Positions 52,621 to 63,879 of a stretch of DNA of 64,000 nt are shown here, one piece after another; the stretch's first letter is position 1; the number at the start of each line of letters is the position of its first letter. This stretch comes from Trichobilharzia regenti. Taxonomy: Eukaryota > Platyhelminthes > Trematoda > Strigeidida > Schistosomatidae. The position numbers and the translations under genes are program-made. A model generated the notes under the pieces. That model saw only the letters and a program-made list of their open reading frames with translations, was not told where the DNA came from and searched no databases. The stretch spans positions 166,779,509 to 166,843,508 of the forward strand of contig OX235262.1 in NCBI GenBank assembly GCA_944472135.2, written 5' to 3'.

Positions 52621-52960
52621 TTTTCTGTACTTGACTGAAATCTAAGTGAGAAGTTGTGACCGGTAGGGTTAACCGGTAGAGGGTGACGATGAATACTTGT
52701 CGATGACACTAGCTGGTGCAATTTGCGCTCAAATCATGAGTTGGTAAAGGTTAGCATTGATGTGCCATTGAATCGGGTCTCAGTGTTTGAATAGTCTACC
52801 GGCTTTTCTTGTATCCGAGAGGTTCTGGGTTTGAACCTGATCAATGCGTACTGTCCATGAATCTCGAACTAGGCTGTAACAGCTGTTCAGTGGTCCCAAA
52901 TGGTTTTCAATGGTTCTCTAACTGATATCAATCCGTGGGCAAATTTGAAACAAATCAAAT
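52620..52960 (+). mobile_element. SINE-A, near-full degraded copy
   Basis: GAGAAGTTGTGACCGGTAGG, A-box-like AGTGTTTGAATAGTCTACCG, B box GGGTTTGAACCTG, GTACTGTCCATGAATCTCG, GCTGTAACAGCTGTTCAGTG and TTCAATGGTTCTCTAACTGA. Ribozyme core lost. Confidence 0.75.
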
Positions 52961-53969
52961 ACTGAGAAACTAACTCGGCACATTAGAAATTTATACACAT
53001 ACTCATTCTAAAAACATTATAAATCGTATCTTTGACTTTCAATTATATAAAATAACTTAAATCAACTTAAAGTCGTCATCAGGGTGGTCAAGTATGCTTA
53101 AAATGTGAAGCCGTATCTCTCTAAACTTATCTGTAAACATTATTCTCAGAGTAATTACTATAATTATTGTCGTCAGAATCAAGCACACATCAATGGTTAG
53201 TATACAATTAAACAGTTAAAAGCATACTCATTGGCGACACGACAATCAACAAAACAAAAACTAATAGAAGAATACTACATTAGGAGTTGTAGTGCTCCGA
53301 AGTTATATTGTTAATGATAGAAAAGAATTTTGTAAGGCATTCACATCCAGCTGAATCAATTCATCATTGATTACAGCAAATAAAGGAGGAGGAGTAGGAT
53401 GATTGACATACTAGGATGGAGGATTTTAAATACAGCTGTCAGAGTTAGCTACACTTGAACAATATGCGTATACATATTATTATGTCAACGGTAGTGATTA
53501 GTAAGCATAGAATAATAGGCTTTCGTCTCTCTCTCTCTCTCCCTGTGTGTGTCTGTCTGTGTGTTCAGCATTAACATACAAATGATGAGGTTGCTATTCT
53601 CTATATTTTTTTTATCCGAAAGAAACAATAAATGGCTTGTAATCATCATTTGACCGTACACTATTTCTTTGTAGGTATGTAAGTGTCTATCTGAACCACG
53701 ATGAACCAATGCAAGAATTTTGGAATTTAGACAAAAGATTTTCATTGTACCAGATCTTTCAGCTAACAAAATACACATTTTTTAACAATATGTTTCATTT
53801 TGATAAATAAATGTCAATCATTTAATGTTCTCAATTTTAAATACTTTGAAAAAAAGGCCGGGGGGAGGGGATAGATTACGAGAATAAATCCTCCAAACTC
53901 ATTTATCCACAAGGATAATGATAATGATGATGATAGTTTTGCTTAGTTGATTCTATGCTGTCTTTTTTG
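52961..53969. other. Unassigned AT-rich stretch
   Basis: No recognised element. A CT/GT microsatellite lies at about 53525-53562. Confidence 0.3.
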
Positions 53970-54345
53970 AAGATTAATCTGATGCTCCCAGAGACTGGCC
54001 CTATTCTGACAGTTAACCTGGGGTTCTAGTGGGAAGCCATGACCAATAGGGTACAGCAGATTGAAGATGAGACAGTAACTCACAGAGAAAGACATTATGA
54101 AGTGGTTGCGCTATGTCAGGAATTGGCAGAAGTTAGAATTCAAGGATCATTGGATCAGGTCCCAGTGGCTCAATGGTCTACGAGGTCGCCTTGTAACCAG
54201 AAGGTTCTGGGTTCGAACCGTGGTGGTGGGTGCGTATCGATGAAGGGTCCCAAACTATGACGAAACAGCTGTCCAGTAACCCCAGTTGGTTTTCAGTGGT
54301 TCTATAACTGATGTCAGCTCATGATGAAATCCTCCATGAGATTCT
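53970..54345 (+). mobile_element. SINE-A, longest and best-kept plus copy
   Basis: 5' body from ATCTGATGCTCCCAGAGACT, AGTGGGAAGCCATGACCAAT, then GCAGAAGTTAGAATTCAAGG, tRNA-like CAGTGGCTCAATGGTCTACG, B box GGGTTCGAACCGTG, TCGATGAAGGGTCCC and ATGACGAAACAGCTGTCC, TTTTCAGTGGTTCTATAACT, GTCAGCTCATGATGAAATCC. The catalytic box differs from CTGATGA at two bases (TCGATGA). Confidence 0.85.
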
Positions 54346-54539
54346 ATGTTTGATTTTAGTCAGAGAAGTTAAAGGATGAAAGTTGAAAGGAGAAACACAT
54401 TCACAACAGTTTGATTGACTAAATATACTCAAATACAGATACACATTTTAGGTTGTATAAGATGTGATTGATGAACAGACGACCTTTAGAGTTTAGCCAC
54501 AACTGTCTCTATTATATGCCCACATTAAAATTTAGAACA

Positions 54540-54800
54540 AGCAACGATGAGAGATATTCAGTAACACGTTGACAAAGGACAGGCAGAAGCCATCCATAGC
54601 TCTGTTTTGTCACATTTAGATGATAGTGGTCATCTAGCGGCGAGAACGATAGCATTCAAGGATGTTCATCGCATCCCATCGAATCTTTCCACATTGAACT
54701 CGGTATTCATCTCTAACATATAGCTGAGGGAATAAGCCTTCCAACTATTAGGAATAAACTGTGCATTCAAAAGAAGTTCTCACAGTCGTTGTCTCTCCCT
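54540..54800 (+). pseudogene. PLE-C GIY-YIG C-terminal fragment
   Basis: QAEAIHSSVLSHLDDSGHLA, ARTIAFKDVHRIPSN and a terminal VHSKEVLTVVVSPLTE: the HxxxSGH motif and the C-terminus of the Penelope-type endonuclease. Confidence 0.75.
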
Positions 54801-54944
54801 TGACCGAATGAGACTTTACCGATTGTCGATTTCAGTGTAACAGAAACATTTCTTGGAAAATCCCTCCTGAACGATGTAAGCATAATATTTATACTTATTT
54901 GAATGTTTCCTCTTTTCTCCTAGATTTTATATCGTCATTTTATT

Positions 54945-55990
54945 ATTATTGCTTCCTTGGGTTCCTAGTGGAACATAGCGCTTCAACTGCACGTCTCCAT
55001 TTTCTTCTGTCTTCTGCTATACTTTTCGCCTGCATCCATGTTAATCCATATTCTTTCAACTCCTCTTCACACGATCTCCTTCATGTCACCCTTGGACGTC
55101 CCACACGCCGCTTCCCTTTCGGGTTCCACTCGAGGGCTTGACGCCCGATGTCACCCAGCGGTCTCCTCAGCAAGTGTCCGATCCATCTCCACTTTCTCCT
55201 GCATATTTGTTGGGCGATTGGTTCTTGCTTTGTTTGTTCCTATAATTCCTTGTTGGTGATTCTTTCCGGCCATCTGATCTTCAGTATAGAGCGAAGACAG
55301 TTGTTAATAAAGGTCTGCAGCCTTTTGGAAATATTCTTTGTCACCCTCCAAGTTTCTGATCCGTATAGAAGAATTGACTGACTTGACGTTTGTATTGAAA
55401 ATCCGAATTTTGTTGGTGATGCTGAGTGACGAAGATTTCCAGATTGATTTCAGGCTGATGAATGTGTTTCTCGTCTTTCCGATTCTCGATTTGACATCCT
55501 CGTCCGCTCCTCCTGTAGTTGAGACAATACTCCCTAGATAAGTGAATGAAGTAACCTCTTTCAAATCCCTCCGTTGATGGTGATTGACGTTGGATGTTGT
55601 TGCTGTTGTTGGTTGGTTATTTTCATAACCTCCGTCTTGTCTATGTTTACGTGGAGTCCTGTCTCTGCTGCTTCTTCGACCAGTTTGTCGGTTTTCGCTT
55701 GTAAGTCTTCGATTGTGTTTGACATCAAACATAAATCATCCGCGAAATCCAGGTCTTCTAGGTTCTTCACGTCGGTGCAGGATATTCCTGTCTTCTCGTT
55801 TCTCACAGTCTGATGCATAATCCAGTCATTTCACCACAATTAGGAATATCATTGGTGATAATAAGCACCCTTGTCTGACTCCTGTGTTTACTCCAAACGC
55901 CACGCTGAATCTTCCGTTGTGGATCACTTGGCAGGTGCCTTTGTAGTACAGCTGTTGAATAAGGTTGATGAATATTTGGGGTACGCCGTC
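54945..55990 (-). pseudogene. RTE-A1 LINE, 5'-truncated, catalytic motif intact
   Basis: Minus strand: GVPQIFINLIQQLYYKGTCQ, TGVRQGCLLSPMIFLIVV, NLEDLDFADDLCLMSN with FADD intact (55730-55780), LVEEAAETGLHVNIDKTEVM, EVTSFTYLGSIVSTTGGADE, DVKSRIGKTRNTFISLKSIW, then the YGSE-type C-terminal part and a 3' end with TGTTCCACTAGGAACCCAAG and a TAA tail. It lacks the extra Ala and the FADD lesion of the A2 copies. Frameshifts elsewhere. Confidence 0.88.
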
Positions 55991-56215
55991 ATTTTAACTT
56001 TATCATATCAAATGCTGATTTGATCCTCACTATTTGTTTTTTGTCACTGTTCAATCTCTAAACTTGATGTTTCCCTTTGTGCTTGTCGGATACATTGACA
56101 ACGCATAGTTTTACAATGTGATCTTGTTTGAGTAAATGAAGATGATTTTGGTATTAGACTTTCGTTGTGAATTGTTGATGTGTGATTGCTATGAACTGAG
56201 TTTTGATCTTATGTT

Positions 56216-56400
56216 GTTTTTTCATTACAGCTTCAATCCACACCGTATTTTTTGGTACAGGTGTGGAATTTTCAGCATGTGATATCGGTAGCCCAAATTT
56301 TGTAGGCCGATCATTAGATATCAGGTGTACGTCGGCAGAGGATCAAACCCCGGACAATGTGCATGATCGGCGAGAGTCCTAACCACTGTGCCACCGACGT
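56216..56400 (-). mobile_element. SINE-B2, full copy
   Basis: Same head and CR1-like tail as 5811-5997 and 8211-8397 (GTCGGTGGCACAGTGGTTAG; B box GGGGTTTGATCC; CATGCTGAAAATTCCACACC; GGATTGAAGCTGTAATG). Confidence 0.8.
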
Positions 56401-56984
56401 ACTATGTTGATGGGAATGTCCTGCTTGATTCTCAAATACTTTTTACGGTTGAATTTCGGTGGTCAACTAATTTCCTTTTACACCAATTGTTGTGAATTAG
56501 AAAAATATCTTGCCTGTGTAGTTGCCTAATTGTATTGTTGAGATGATTTTGAGTTTTTGAAATTATTACTGTTGAATAGAACCATACTGATACAACGACG
56601 TATAATCATCTTTAGAGTGTTTTATGACTGTGTCTCTCAAGGGAGTTTTGTCAGCTATACAGTAGGAGGCAGAGATCGCTTCCTTGAGTTCATACTACAC
56701 CGAGTCAGTTTCGATCATTACACAGGATATTTTGGCCAGGAAAATTTACATACTGCATCATTAACTGCATTTATGTCGTAATTAGATGAGTAATATAACT
56801 TTTAACAGTAATTGAATGCCGCATTCAGTAATCAAGGACGATAAATTATTGGTCGGGTGCCAAACTCATCACTTCCCGTTCGGGTCGCACTAAAGTGCCC
56901 CCTTGACATGTGATGTAATTCCAAAATACAGCCTCAGTCGGTGCCAAAAATATTTCCGCTTCCATCTATACATTTCTTAGTTCA
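56401..56984. other. Unassigned stretch
   Basis: A 74-codon plus frame at 56557-56781 has no recognised resemblance; no repeat match. Confidence 0.3.
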
Positions 56985-58170
56985 ACAGTAGGTTATTGGC
57001 TGGTTCTTTTTCAGAGTCCTTTGTTCCTTATGATATCCAGCTGACTGTCTGATCGATCTCCAGGATTGATCAAAGACAGCAGTTGATGAGAGTCTGCAGA
57101 GTGCACGAAATGCTTATTCGGATGCTGTACCTAGTGCTGCTGATTTCGAATTTGCTTCCCAAATCCAACCCTGGCTGGTTCTGACATCCTCACCTAAGTC
57201 TACTGCATTCTGGGGACTCTCTCTGGTTCGGGTAACTGAAGTAAATAACTCCTTGTAAATTGCTTTCAATGATGAAGATTGGTGTTTGCTGTTGTTGTTG
57301 GTTTTGGTATCTCCATTACCTTTGTTTTCTCTATGTTTCCTTGAAGTCCTGTCTTTATTGGTGGGTTCTTCTTCCAGCTTGTTGATTTTCCTCTGTGGAT
57401 CTTTAAGTTTGTATAACATTAGGCATTAACCATCCGAGAAGTCTAGATCTTCTAGAGCATTTTCGTCAGTCGATCGCATGCCCGCTTTCTTACTCCAAAA
57501 GTGTGTTGCACGATCCAGACTACCACATATAGGAATATCGGCATTACCTTACTCGTGTTTTTAATTCAAAGGTTTCACAGAGCTTTCATTTGTGAGTTAT
57601 TTGGCGCGTAACATCATAATTAATGACTTTTGAATAGGTCTGTGGCACTCCTTAGTCCTGAAGCACTTGCTGAAATGCTTTAAGACCATCGTTGGTGAAA
57701 GCTTTTTTTAAATTCGATGAAGTTGATGTAGTTTATGAACTGCCAATTTGTACCATGTAAGTTGGTAGGTACTGCGATTTGAAATGTGCAGGTTTTGTTT
57801 TTTACTTGAATCTAGCCTGTTCCAGTCTGAGTTTTTCATGCTAGCTTCTTTTTGTTCCTCTAAGATGACACAACAAATATTTTGAGTGCTGGGTCATAAT
57901 GACATAGACGTTCTCGCACGGGCTTAAGTCGTCCTTCTTTGAGGGTTTGTTAAATTTATCCTTCATCCAATCAGTAAGTGTCATTTGTTTCCTTCTGAAC
58001 TTTCTGTAATATTGGCGTGAAAATATCCGCCTAGGTTTCTGGGTCTGTTTTCAAAGCTTCCCGAGGAATTCTGTATGGTCTTGCTACCTTATTACTTTCA
58101 GTAGCTTTGTTGCATTTAGGAATTCCCTTTTTTGTGGCAGTGGTGTTCACTGGCATTTCTGTGATCATTT
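56985..58170 (-). pseudogene. Ancient RTE-A-related LINE copy
   Basis: Minus strand follows the RTE-A order with heavy decay: a FNFIEFKK-like block at about 57700-57730, LEDLDFSDG then LMLYKLKDPQRKINKLEEEP at 57480-57360, the HRENKGNGDTK block (compare NIDKTEVMKI), SSLKAIYKELFTSVT and VDLGEDVRTSQGW. No 3' tail recognised. Confidence 0.7.
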
Positions 58171-58199
58171 GAGGTATTTCTGGACGTGTTGCAGGAAAC

Positions 58200-58410
58200 T
58201 TTCAACCAGGCTTCGCTCTTGTTGGCACTCACTAGTCTGAAAGGCGCATCCACAGCCATGAAGGAACTCATATCCCTTCTGAGATTCGAACCCTGTTACC
58301 CAGTGCTGAAGTCAGAGACATCACCCTTGATAGAATTCAGTCAGCACCAAAAAAGGGCTACCACGCATGACACTAGTTACTAACTAGTGTTCAATTAAAG
58401 TAGTCATTTC
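58200..58410 (-). mobile_element. SINE-C, tRNA-like head
   Basis: Minus strand has a CAAGGGTGATGTCTCTGACT block, B-box-like CAGGGTTCGAATCTCAGAAG and GGATATGAGTTCCTTCATGG. It sits between stretches that look like the ancient RTE, so it may have inserted into it. Confidence 0.6.
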
Positions 58411-59264
58411 ATTGTCCATGTCTCTCTTGGCTCACTTCCTGTTTCACCACCTTTCTTCTTTTTTTTAACTCCCAGGTGTTCATAGAGAGCTATTCACTGC
58501 GTTATTTCTTTCATCCTAAGGTGGTTAACCGGTCTCGTTGAACAACACTTTCAAAGAGTTGCAGCGTTCTGGCATGGGATTTTTATCGTTGGCACAACAT
58601 ACCGTCTTCGAGTTCGTCGTGATGGCTGCGGTGAAAGTATGTTTTGTAGCTTTGTCTTTTAGTTTCTCGGTGTTGACCTAAAGTCATAGTCCATCTCAGG
58701 CTTCTTTGAAGGCACTTTACACTTTATATCGATTTCCGCACTTATCCGCTTTTATTTGACAGCAGGCTTCCTTCTATTCCCTTAACTCCGCAGAAGGATA
58801 CGTTTATTTCACATATTTTTCTGTGGTTTGGAGATTTTGTCGCCATTGGATTAATTTGTTAGGATAGGATCGCTAGACCCATGCCTAACATATCGTCTTC
58901 TTATAGGCTAACGATCTACTAGCAAACTAGACAAAGTTATCCATACTGAATTACTACTTTGATTTCTGGTTTACACTTAGTCCGAGGAATGGGATTACGC
59001 AATATATTCCCTTCTTCTATTTGGAATCTATTAAAACTCATATATTAAAGTGCTGATTCTGTATGAAAAATAGAATTTCGTTCACTCATTATATTTACAG
59101 TAAGGTTAACTTATTTAATCATTTTTACATTTTATCTTCTATTTCTATCGCTATATATCTTCTTGCCTTATCGTATTTCCCTCTATTCTAAATCCAAATT
59201 TCTTTTTTGAACTGAAGAATTATTCAACAGACTATATTATTCAGCTTATTTATTTATGAATATA
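58411..59264. other. Possible further RTE sequence and a SINE-B1 scrap
   Basis: 58500-58830 may continue the ancient RTE 5' region, but no motif is clear. 58855-58910 (AGGATAGGATCGCTAGACCC, ATGCCTAACATATCG) resembles the middle of SINE-B1 in minus orientation. Confidence 0.3.
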
Positions 59265-60170
59265 TGTGTAAAACATGGGGACTGTGGTAGTGAGTAATTC
59301 CATATTATTTTGTTTATTAGATGTATCACACAGGGAAACAGTATTATTTACTGGATGACACAGTTTCGAACACAGTTTATTGTTCATAATCATATCAATT
59401 GTAATCACACGACTTTGAAACTTGAGTTTTATAGTTTTCTTTTCCTCTCCTATTTGCGTAGGGTAGTAGAAGTTTCCAGATATCCAACTGGACAGGTGTT
59501 GAGTCATTCCTATTACATGTATTTGCAGTTGACTCGATAAACAAAGCTTCTGTTATCAATCTCTCCCTCCACCCTGTGACATTAGATTTTAAAACTGTCA
59601 TCTTATCCATCCATCCTATTGTATGATTGTGTGTAATTGCATGTAGTGCTATAGCTGAACTATTCTCTAGATTTCTTATCTTATTTGGGTCAACCAATCG
59701 AGATTTTGCTAGTGTGACTGCCTCTGTCCTACTACTCTGACCTATGTATTTGACCTGACAATCATCGCAGGCGGGGTATTAGATAAATTAAATTGTTTTG
59801 TTTTAAAGGCTCCACAGGATTGATCCTTTAACCGACAAAGCTTGTTTCTAATTGAGTTTGTGGTTGGTTTGAATGTCAGCCACTTTTATTCCTACCTTGT
59901 TAAGAATTCTGCATAGGGTTTCCGAGGTTCCTTCCTTGTATGGGGTTACTACTGATGATTTAGTTTCCTTATTGTTGTTGTTGTCTTGCTCACATTCGAC
60001 TTGCATGTCGTCATTAATATTATTATTATCACTATCGCTACTATCATTATTTATTTTATTTTTACATTTCCCTACATATTTCCTGACTAATTTATCAAGG
60101 TGATTTTTAAGTTTCAAGGCTTCTCTTATATACATATTCACACATACATACAGTTTCACTTCAAAAGACT
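59265..60170 (-). pseudogene. PLE-A Penelope-like element, linker to 3' end, not interrupted
   Basis: Minus strand: IYIREALKLKNHLDKLVRKY, VTPYKEGTSETLCRILNKVG, IKVADIQTNHKLN, a KQNNLIYP-type block, VKYIGQSSRTE (YIG catalytic motif in frame with neighbours lost), LDWLTQIR-type block, LITEALFIESTANTCN, STPVQLDIWKLLLP, then the standard non-coding tail. It shows the unbroken order at the point where CR1 split the 21860-26370 copy. Confidence 0.85.
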
Positions 60171-60174
60171 TCTA

Positions 60175-61815
60175 AATCGACCGCCACCTACAAGGCGCCC
60201 AACAATACCAACAACGGAAGCAGAACTACCAGTGAACATCGACCCTCCGACGAAACCAGAGGTCCTGAATGCAATCAAGATGCTAAAAACCGGAAAAGCA
60301 GCAGGACCAGATGGAATCCCAGCAGAAGCATTGAAAATGGACCCAGAGACAACAGCGGACTTGCTGACACCACTACTGGAGAAGGTGTGGAAAGAGAACA
60401 AAGTACCCGAGGATTGGAAGAACGGATACTTATTGAAACTGCCAAAGAAAGGCGCGGAATTATGCTCCTGTCCATTCCAAGCAAAATACTAAGCCACATC
60501 ATCTTGGAGAGAATCAAACAAGCCCTGGATGAAAAACTTCGACCGGAACAGGCTGGATTCAGGAGAAACAAGTCATGTATTGATCAAATCGCCACTCTAC
60601 GGATCATCTTTGAACAAAGCTTGGAATGGCAGTCACCTCACTATCTCAACTTCATCGACTTTGAAAAGGCCTTCGACAGCTCAGCGTCGATCGAGAGGTG
60701 ATTTGGCAACTACTTCGCTACTATGAGGTGCCATCGACTTACAGTTGTACATCTCATCCAACAGTTGTGTGACAATGCTGCATACCAAGTAATCCACAAC
60801 GGGAAACTTACGGAACCCTTCGAAGTGAGGACGGGAATGAGATAAGCTGGCTGCCTACTATCGCCAATGATCTTCCTGATTGCAGTAGATTGGATAATGC
60901 GACAGACAACGGCAAACAACGAGGGAACAGGCATAAAATGGACTCACGCATAAAACTTGGAGGATCTGGACTTCGCCTATGTGATATATGTCTGATTTCC
61001 CACAAACTGGGAGATATGCAAGTGAAAAGCAACAAGTTGTCGGCAGAAGAAGCATCCAGAGAAGATAGGACTTCCTTCAGGTGAACATAGATAAAACAGA
61101 GGTGATGAAGATACCTGGCCAATACCAACAGCCACTGCAACAACAATAGACAACAATCAGCCAGCATAAATGGGAGGAACCTGGAAGAAACAACCTCCTT
61201 TACCGACCTGGGAAGCATCGTTTTAACTACAGGCCGACAAAGCTGACGAGGATATCAAAGCCAGAATCGGAAAAGCAAGACAAGCTTTCATTACTCTTAA
61301 GTCTGCGTGGAGGTCAACAGCACTCATCATCAAAAATTACATCCGGATTTTCAACTCCAATGTAAAGTCAGTGCTTCTATACGGATAAGAGACTTGGCGA
61401 GTCATAAAGAGCATCTCAAACAAACTTTAGACCTTCATCAACAGTTGTCTTCGCTCAATACTCAAGATCAGATGGCCAGCCAGAAAAGATCAGCAACAGG
61501 GATCTCTGGCAATGAGCGAACCAACCAGGAACGGATTGTGAAACAAATAGGCAGGAAGAAATGGAGATGGATTGGTCATACTCTGGGGAAACCACCAAGT
61601 GACATCACTAGACAAGCCATTGCTCGAGTAGAACCGGAAAGGGAAGCGGCGAGTTGATCGTCAGTGGAAGGGTGACTTGGAGGAGGTCATGTGAGGAGGA
61701 GATGAAAGCATGTGGGCAGACTTTGAGTGGGGTGAAAAAGTTGACGGAAAACAGAAGGCAATGGAGGTGCGCAGCTGAAGCCCTATGTTCCTCTAGGAAC
61801 TAAAGGATATAATAA
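60175..61815 (+). pseudogene. RTE-A2 LINE, 5'-truncated, reverse transcriptase with shared lesions
   Basis: RPPPTRRPTIPTTEAELPVN, TKPEVLNAIKMLKTGKAAGP, DGIPAEALKMDPETTADLLT, EDWKNGYLLKLPKK, a short deletion, LRPEQAGFRRNKSCIDQIAT, NFIDFEKAFDSSASIER (5-bp insertion), an AGCLLSPMIFLIAVDW block (extra Ala, plus a stop before it), LDFAYV in place of LDFADD, then the C-terminal part and AGCCCTATGTTCCTCTAGGA with an ATAATTATAA tail. The most complete A2 copy. Confidence 0.9.
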
Positions 61816-61824
61816 TTATAATTC

Positions 61825-61900
61825 ACTGTTTGATAGATCTAGTAAACAAACTAACGCGGAATTACTTATTTACTCTCATTGTGATTTTAAGAAATGGAAT
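61825..61900 (+). mobile_element. PLE-A 3'-terminal scrap
   Basis: TAGTAAACAAACTAACGCGG then AATTACTTATTTACTCTCAT recalls the PLE-A tail (CTAATAAACAAACCAATATG then GAATTACTTACTATCACAGT). Confidence 0.45.
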
Positions 61901-62289
61901 AATGAACAATTTACACCTTATAAACATTTTTGAATTATCTCTGGTTTTTATTTCCTCCTAGTCAATGTAATATATATATATGAGCGGACAATTTTGTTTT
62001 CAGTTGAATCTTATCAGGCTTTACTCTCGTAAACATAATTTTACAAATAAATGATGAATGTAAATCATTCATGTCGATTTGCCAGTAGGGTGATAAGATT
62101 GTGCATATGAATTTTGCAGTTGGTCACAATATTCATAGTAATAGTAATAAGTCTATTAATAACAAAGATGCTAAAGTGGAGTGATCTGCGATAACAAGAA
62201 TAATGAAAAAAAAACAGTATGATTAAACCAGTAAACAACCTGACAAAAGTAGTCGATAAAGGCTTAGAAGAAAACAGATAGTTTGATTG
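61901..62289. other. Unassigned stretch
   Basis: AT-rich, no recognised element. Confidence 0.3.
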
Positions 62290-63260
62290 AGTAATGCTGA
62301 AGAGCCAGAGAAAAGCAGGACTCCAGGTGAACATACAGAAGAAGGAGTTGAAGACGATAACCACCAACGACCGACAACGGCAATAACCAGCATCAATCAC
62401 CATCAACGGGAGAGATTTAATAGGGGTGACTTCGTTCACCTATCCAGCCAGGAAACATTGTTTCAATTGCAGGCGGTATGGATGAAGATGTCAGAACAGG
62501 CCAGAATTGGAAACACACATGATACGCCTTCATCAACCTGAAACCAATTCGGAAATCTTCTGCACTCAAGATAAGGAACAAGATTCTGTTTTTCGACACC
62601 AGTCTCAAGTCACTCAGTTCTATGCGTGTCAGAAACTTGCACTGTTTGTGACGACAAAGATTTCCAATAGGTTATTGCAGACTTTATCAACAGCTGTCAC
62701 CTCCTCTGGCTCCATAGTGAAGATAAAATGCCGGTCAGAAAGAATTAGCAACAAGAAACTCTGTCTGAGAACAAACCATCAGGCGAGAGCCGATCGCTCA
62801 ACATATATATATAAAGAACAGTCAGTGCTTCTATACGGATCAGAGACTTGGCGCGTCATAAAGAGCATCTCAAACAAACTTCAGACCTTCATTAACAGCT
62901 GTCTCCGCTCAATACTCAAGATCAGATGCCAGAAAAGATCAGCAACGGATCTCTGGGAGCGAACCAAGCAGGAACCGATTGTGAAAAAATAGGCAGAAGA
63001 AATGGAGTAAGGATACAATAATAATAATATATGAGAAAATGGAGATGAATCAGGTATACACTGAGGAGGCCATCAGATGAAATGGCGTGCAATGCAGGCC
63101 ACTGTTTGAGTGAAATCCCAATGGAAAACGATGGGTGATTTGTCGGTGCCAGGGTAACACTGAGAAGATCGTGTTAAGAGGAGAAGATGATAGATTATGG
63201 ACAACCGTTGACCCTATATTACACCGGAACCCAAGGAAGTAATAATAATCTAATAATAAG
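62290..63260 (+). mobile_element. Old RTE-A copy interrupted by a younger RTE-A2 piece
   Basis: 62290-62815 (an AGLQVNIQKKELK-type block, a FVHLSSQE-type block, then FLTPVS-like, ARIGN) and 63030-63260 (RKWR-like block, GGTGATTTGTCGGTGCCAGG, GTGTTAAGAGGAG, ACACCGGAACCCAAGGAAGT then TAATAATAATC) are the two halves of a diverged copy. Between them, 62816-63029 is a separate, better preserved RTE-A tail. Confidence 0.75.
62816..63029 (+). mobile_element. Nested short RTE-A2 3' piece
   Basis: [40 protein letters not shown] and DLWERTKQEPIVKK in one frame, then a jump to AAGGATACAATAATAATAAT. The GAGACTTGGCGCGTCATAAA form lacks the 4-bp insertion found in the copies at 31270, 38530 and 47050. Internal deletion of the rest of the 3' region. 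Confidence 0.75.
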
Positions 63261-63329
63261 ATTACAAAAGAAGTAAATAAACAGTATTTTAATGAACATG
63301 CAAAAAGAATAATGGATGATGAGAAAGTA

Positions 63330-63810
63330 ATCATAATTTAACCGAAGAGTGAAAACTGTGGTGACTAAAACCGACAGGTTATGGTCTGAATGCAAGAAGT
63401 CGACCTTTGCATCCTACTATATAGCTGTGCTAAACTTTCTTGAGAGACTCACAGTCTCAAAAACTCCTAAAAACAGAGAAAAGACGACTGTTTTGGAATA
63501 ATGTTGCTACTCTATTAAACAATAATAAGACACTTGCAGTGAAAGAAATTTTCTTTTCAACGAAGTCATCATCTAGGCTGTACATTCGTGTATTTATATC
63601 AAATAGATGGGAAAGTTCCAGAATAACTTCAGGTTAAGGGGCAAATTAATAAACATTACAATTAGGAATTAAAATGCGATAATAAACAGGGGGACGGATA
63701 AAACTCAAACAAAGTAGCATCATAATAACTAAGAAGATTGACATTGTGCAATTAGGGGGTAGAAATGTAGAAATAACAAAATGGACAGAATGTTTGGATA
63801 AGACAAACTA
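63330..63810 (+). repeat. Repeat R3, copy 2
   Basis: TCCTACTATATAGCTGTGCT and AACTTTCTTGAGAGACTCAC align with 20690-20740. The following GAAATTTTCTTTTCAACGAA recalls the end of the PLE-B 3' region near 11530. Confidence 0.45.
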
Positions 63811-63879
63811 ATGTGATGAATAATTGTGTATGCAATCAGGGATTAAATGTATAGAAACAATAAAATAACAAGTGGTACA

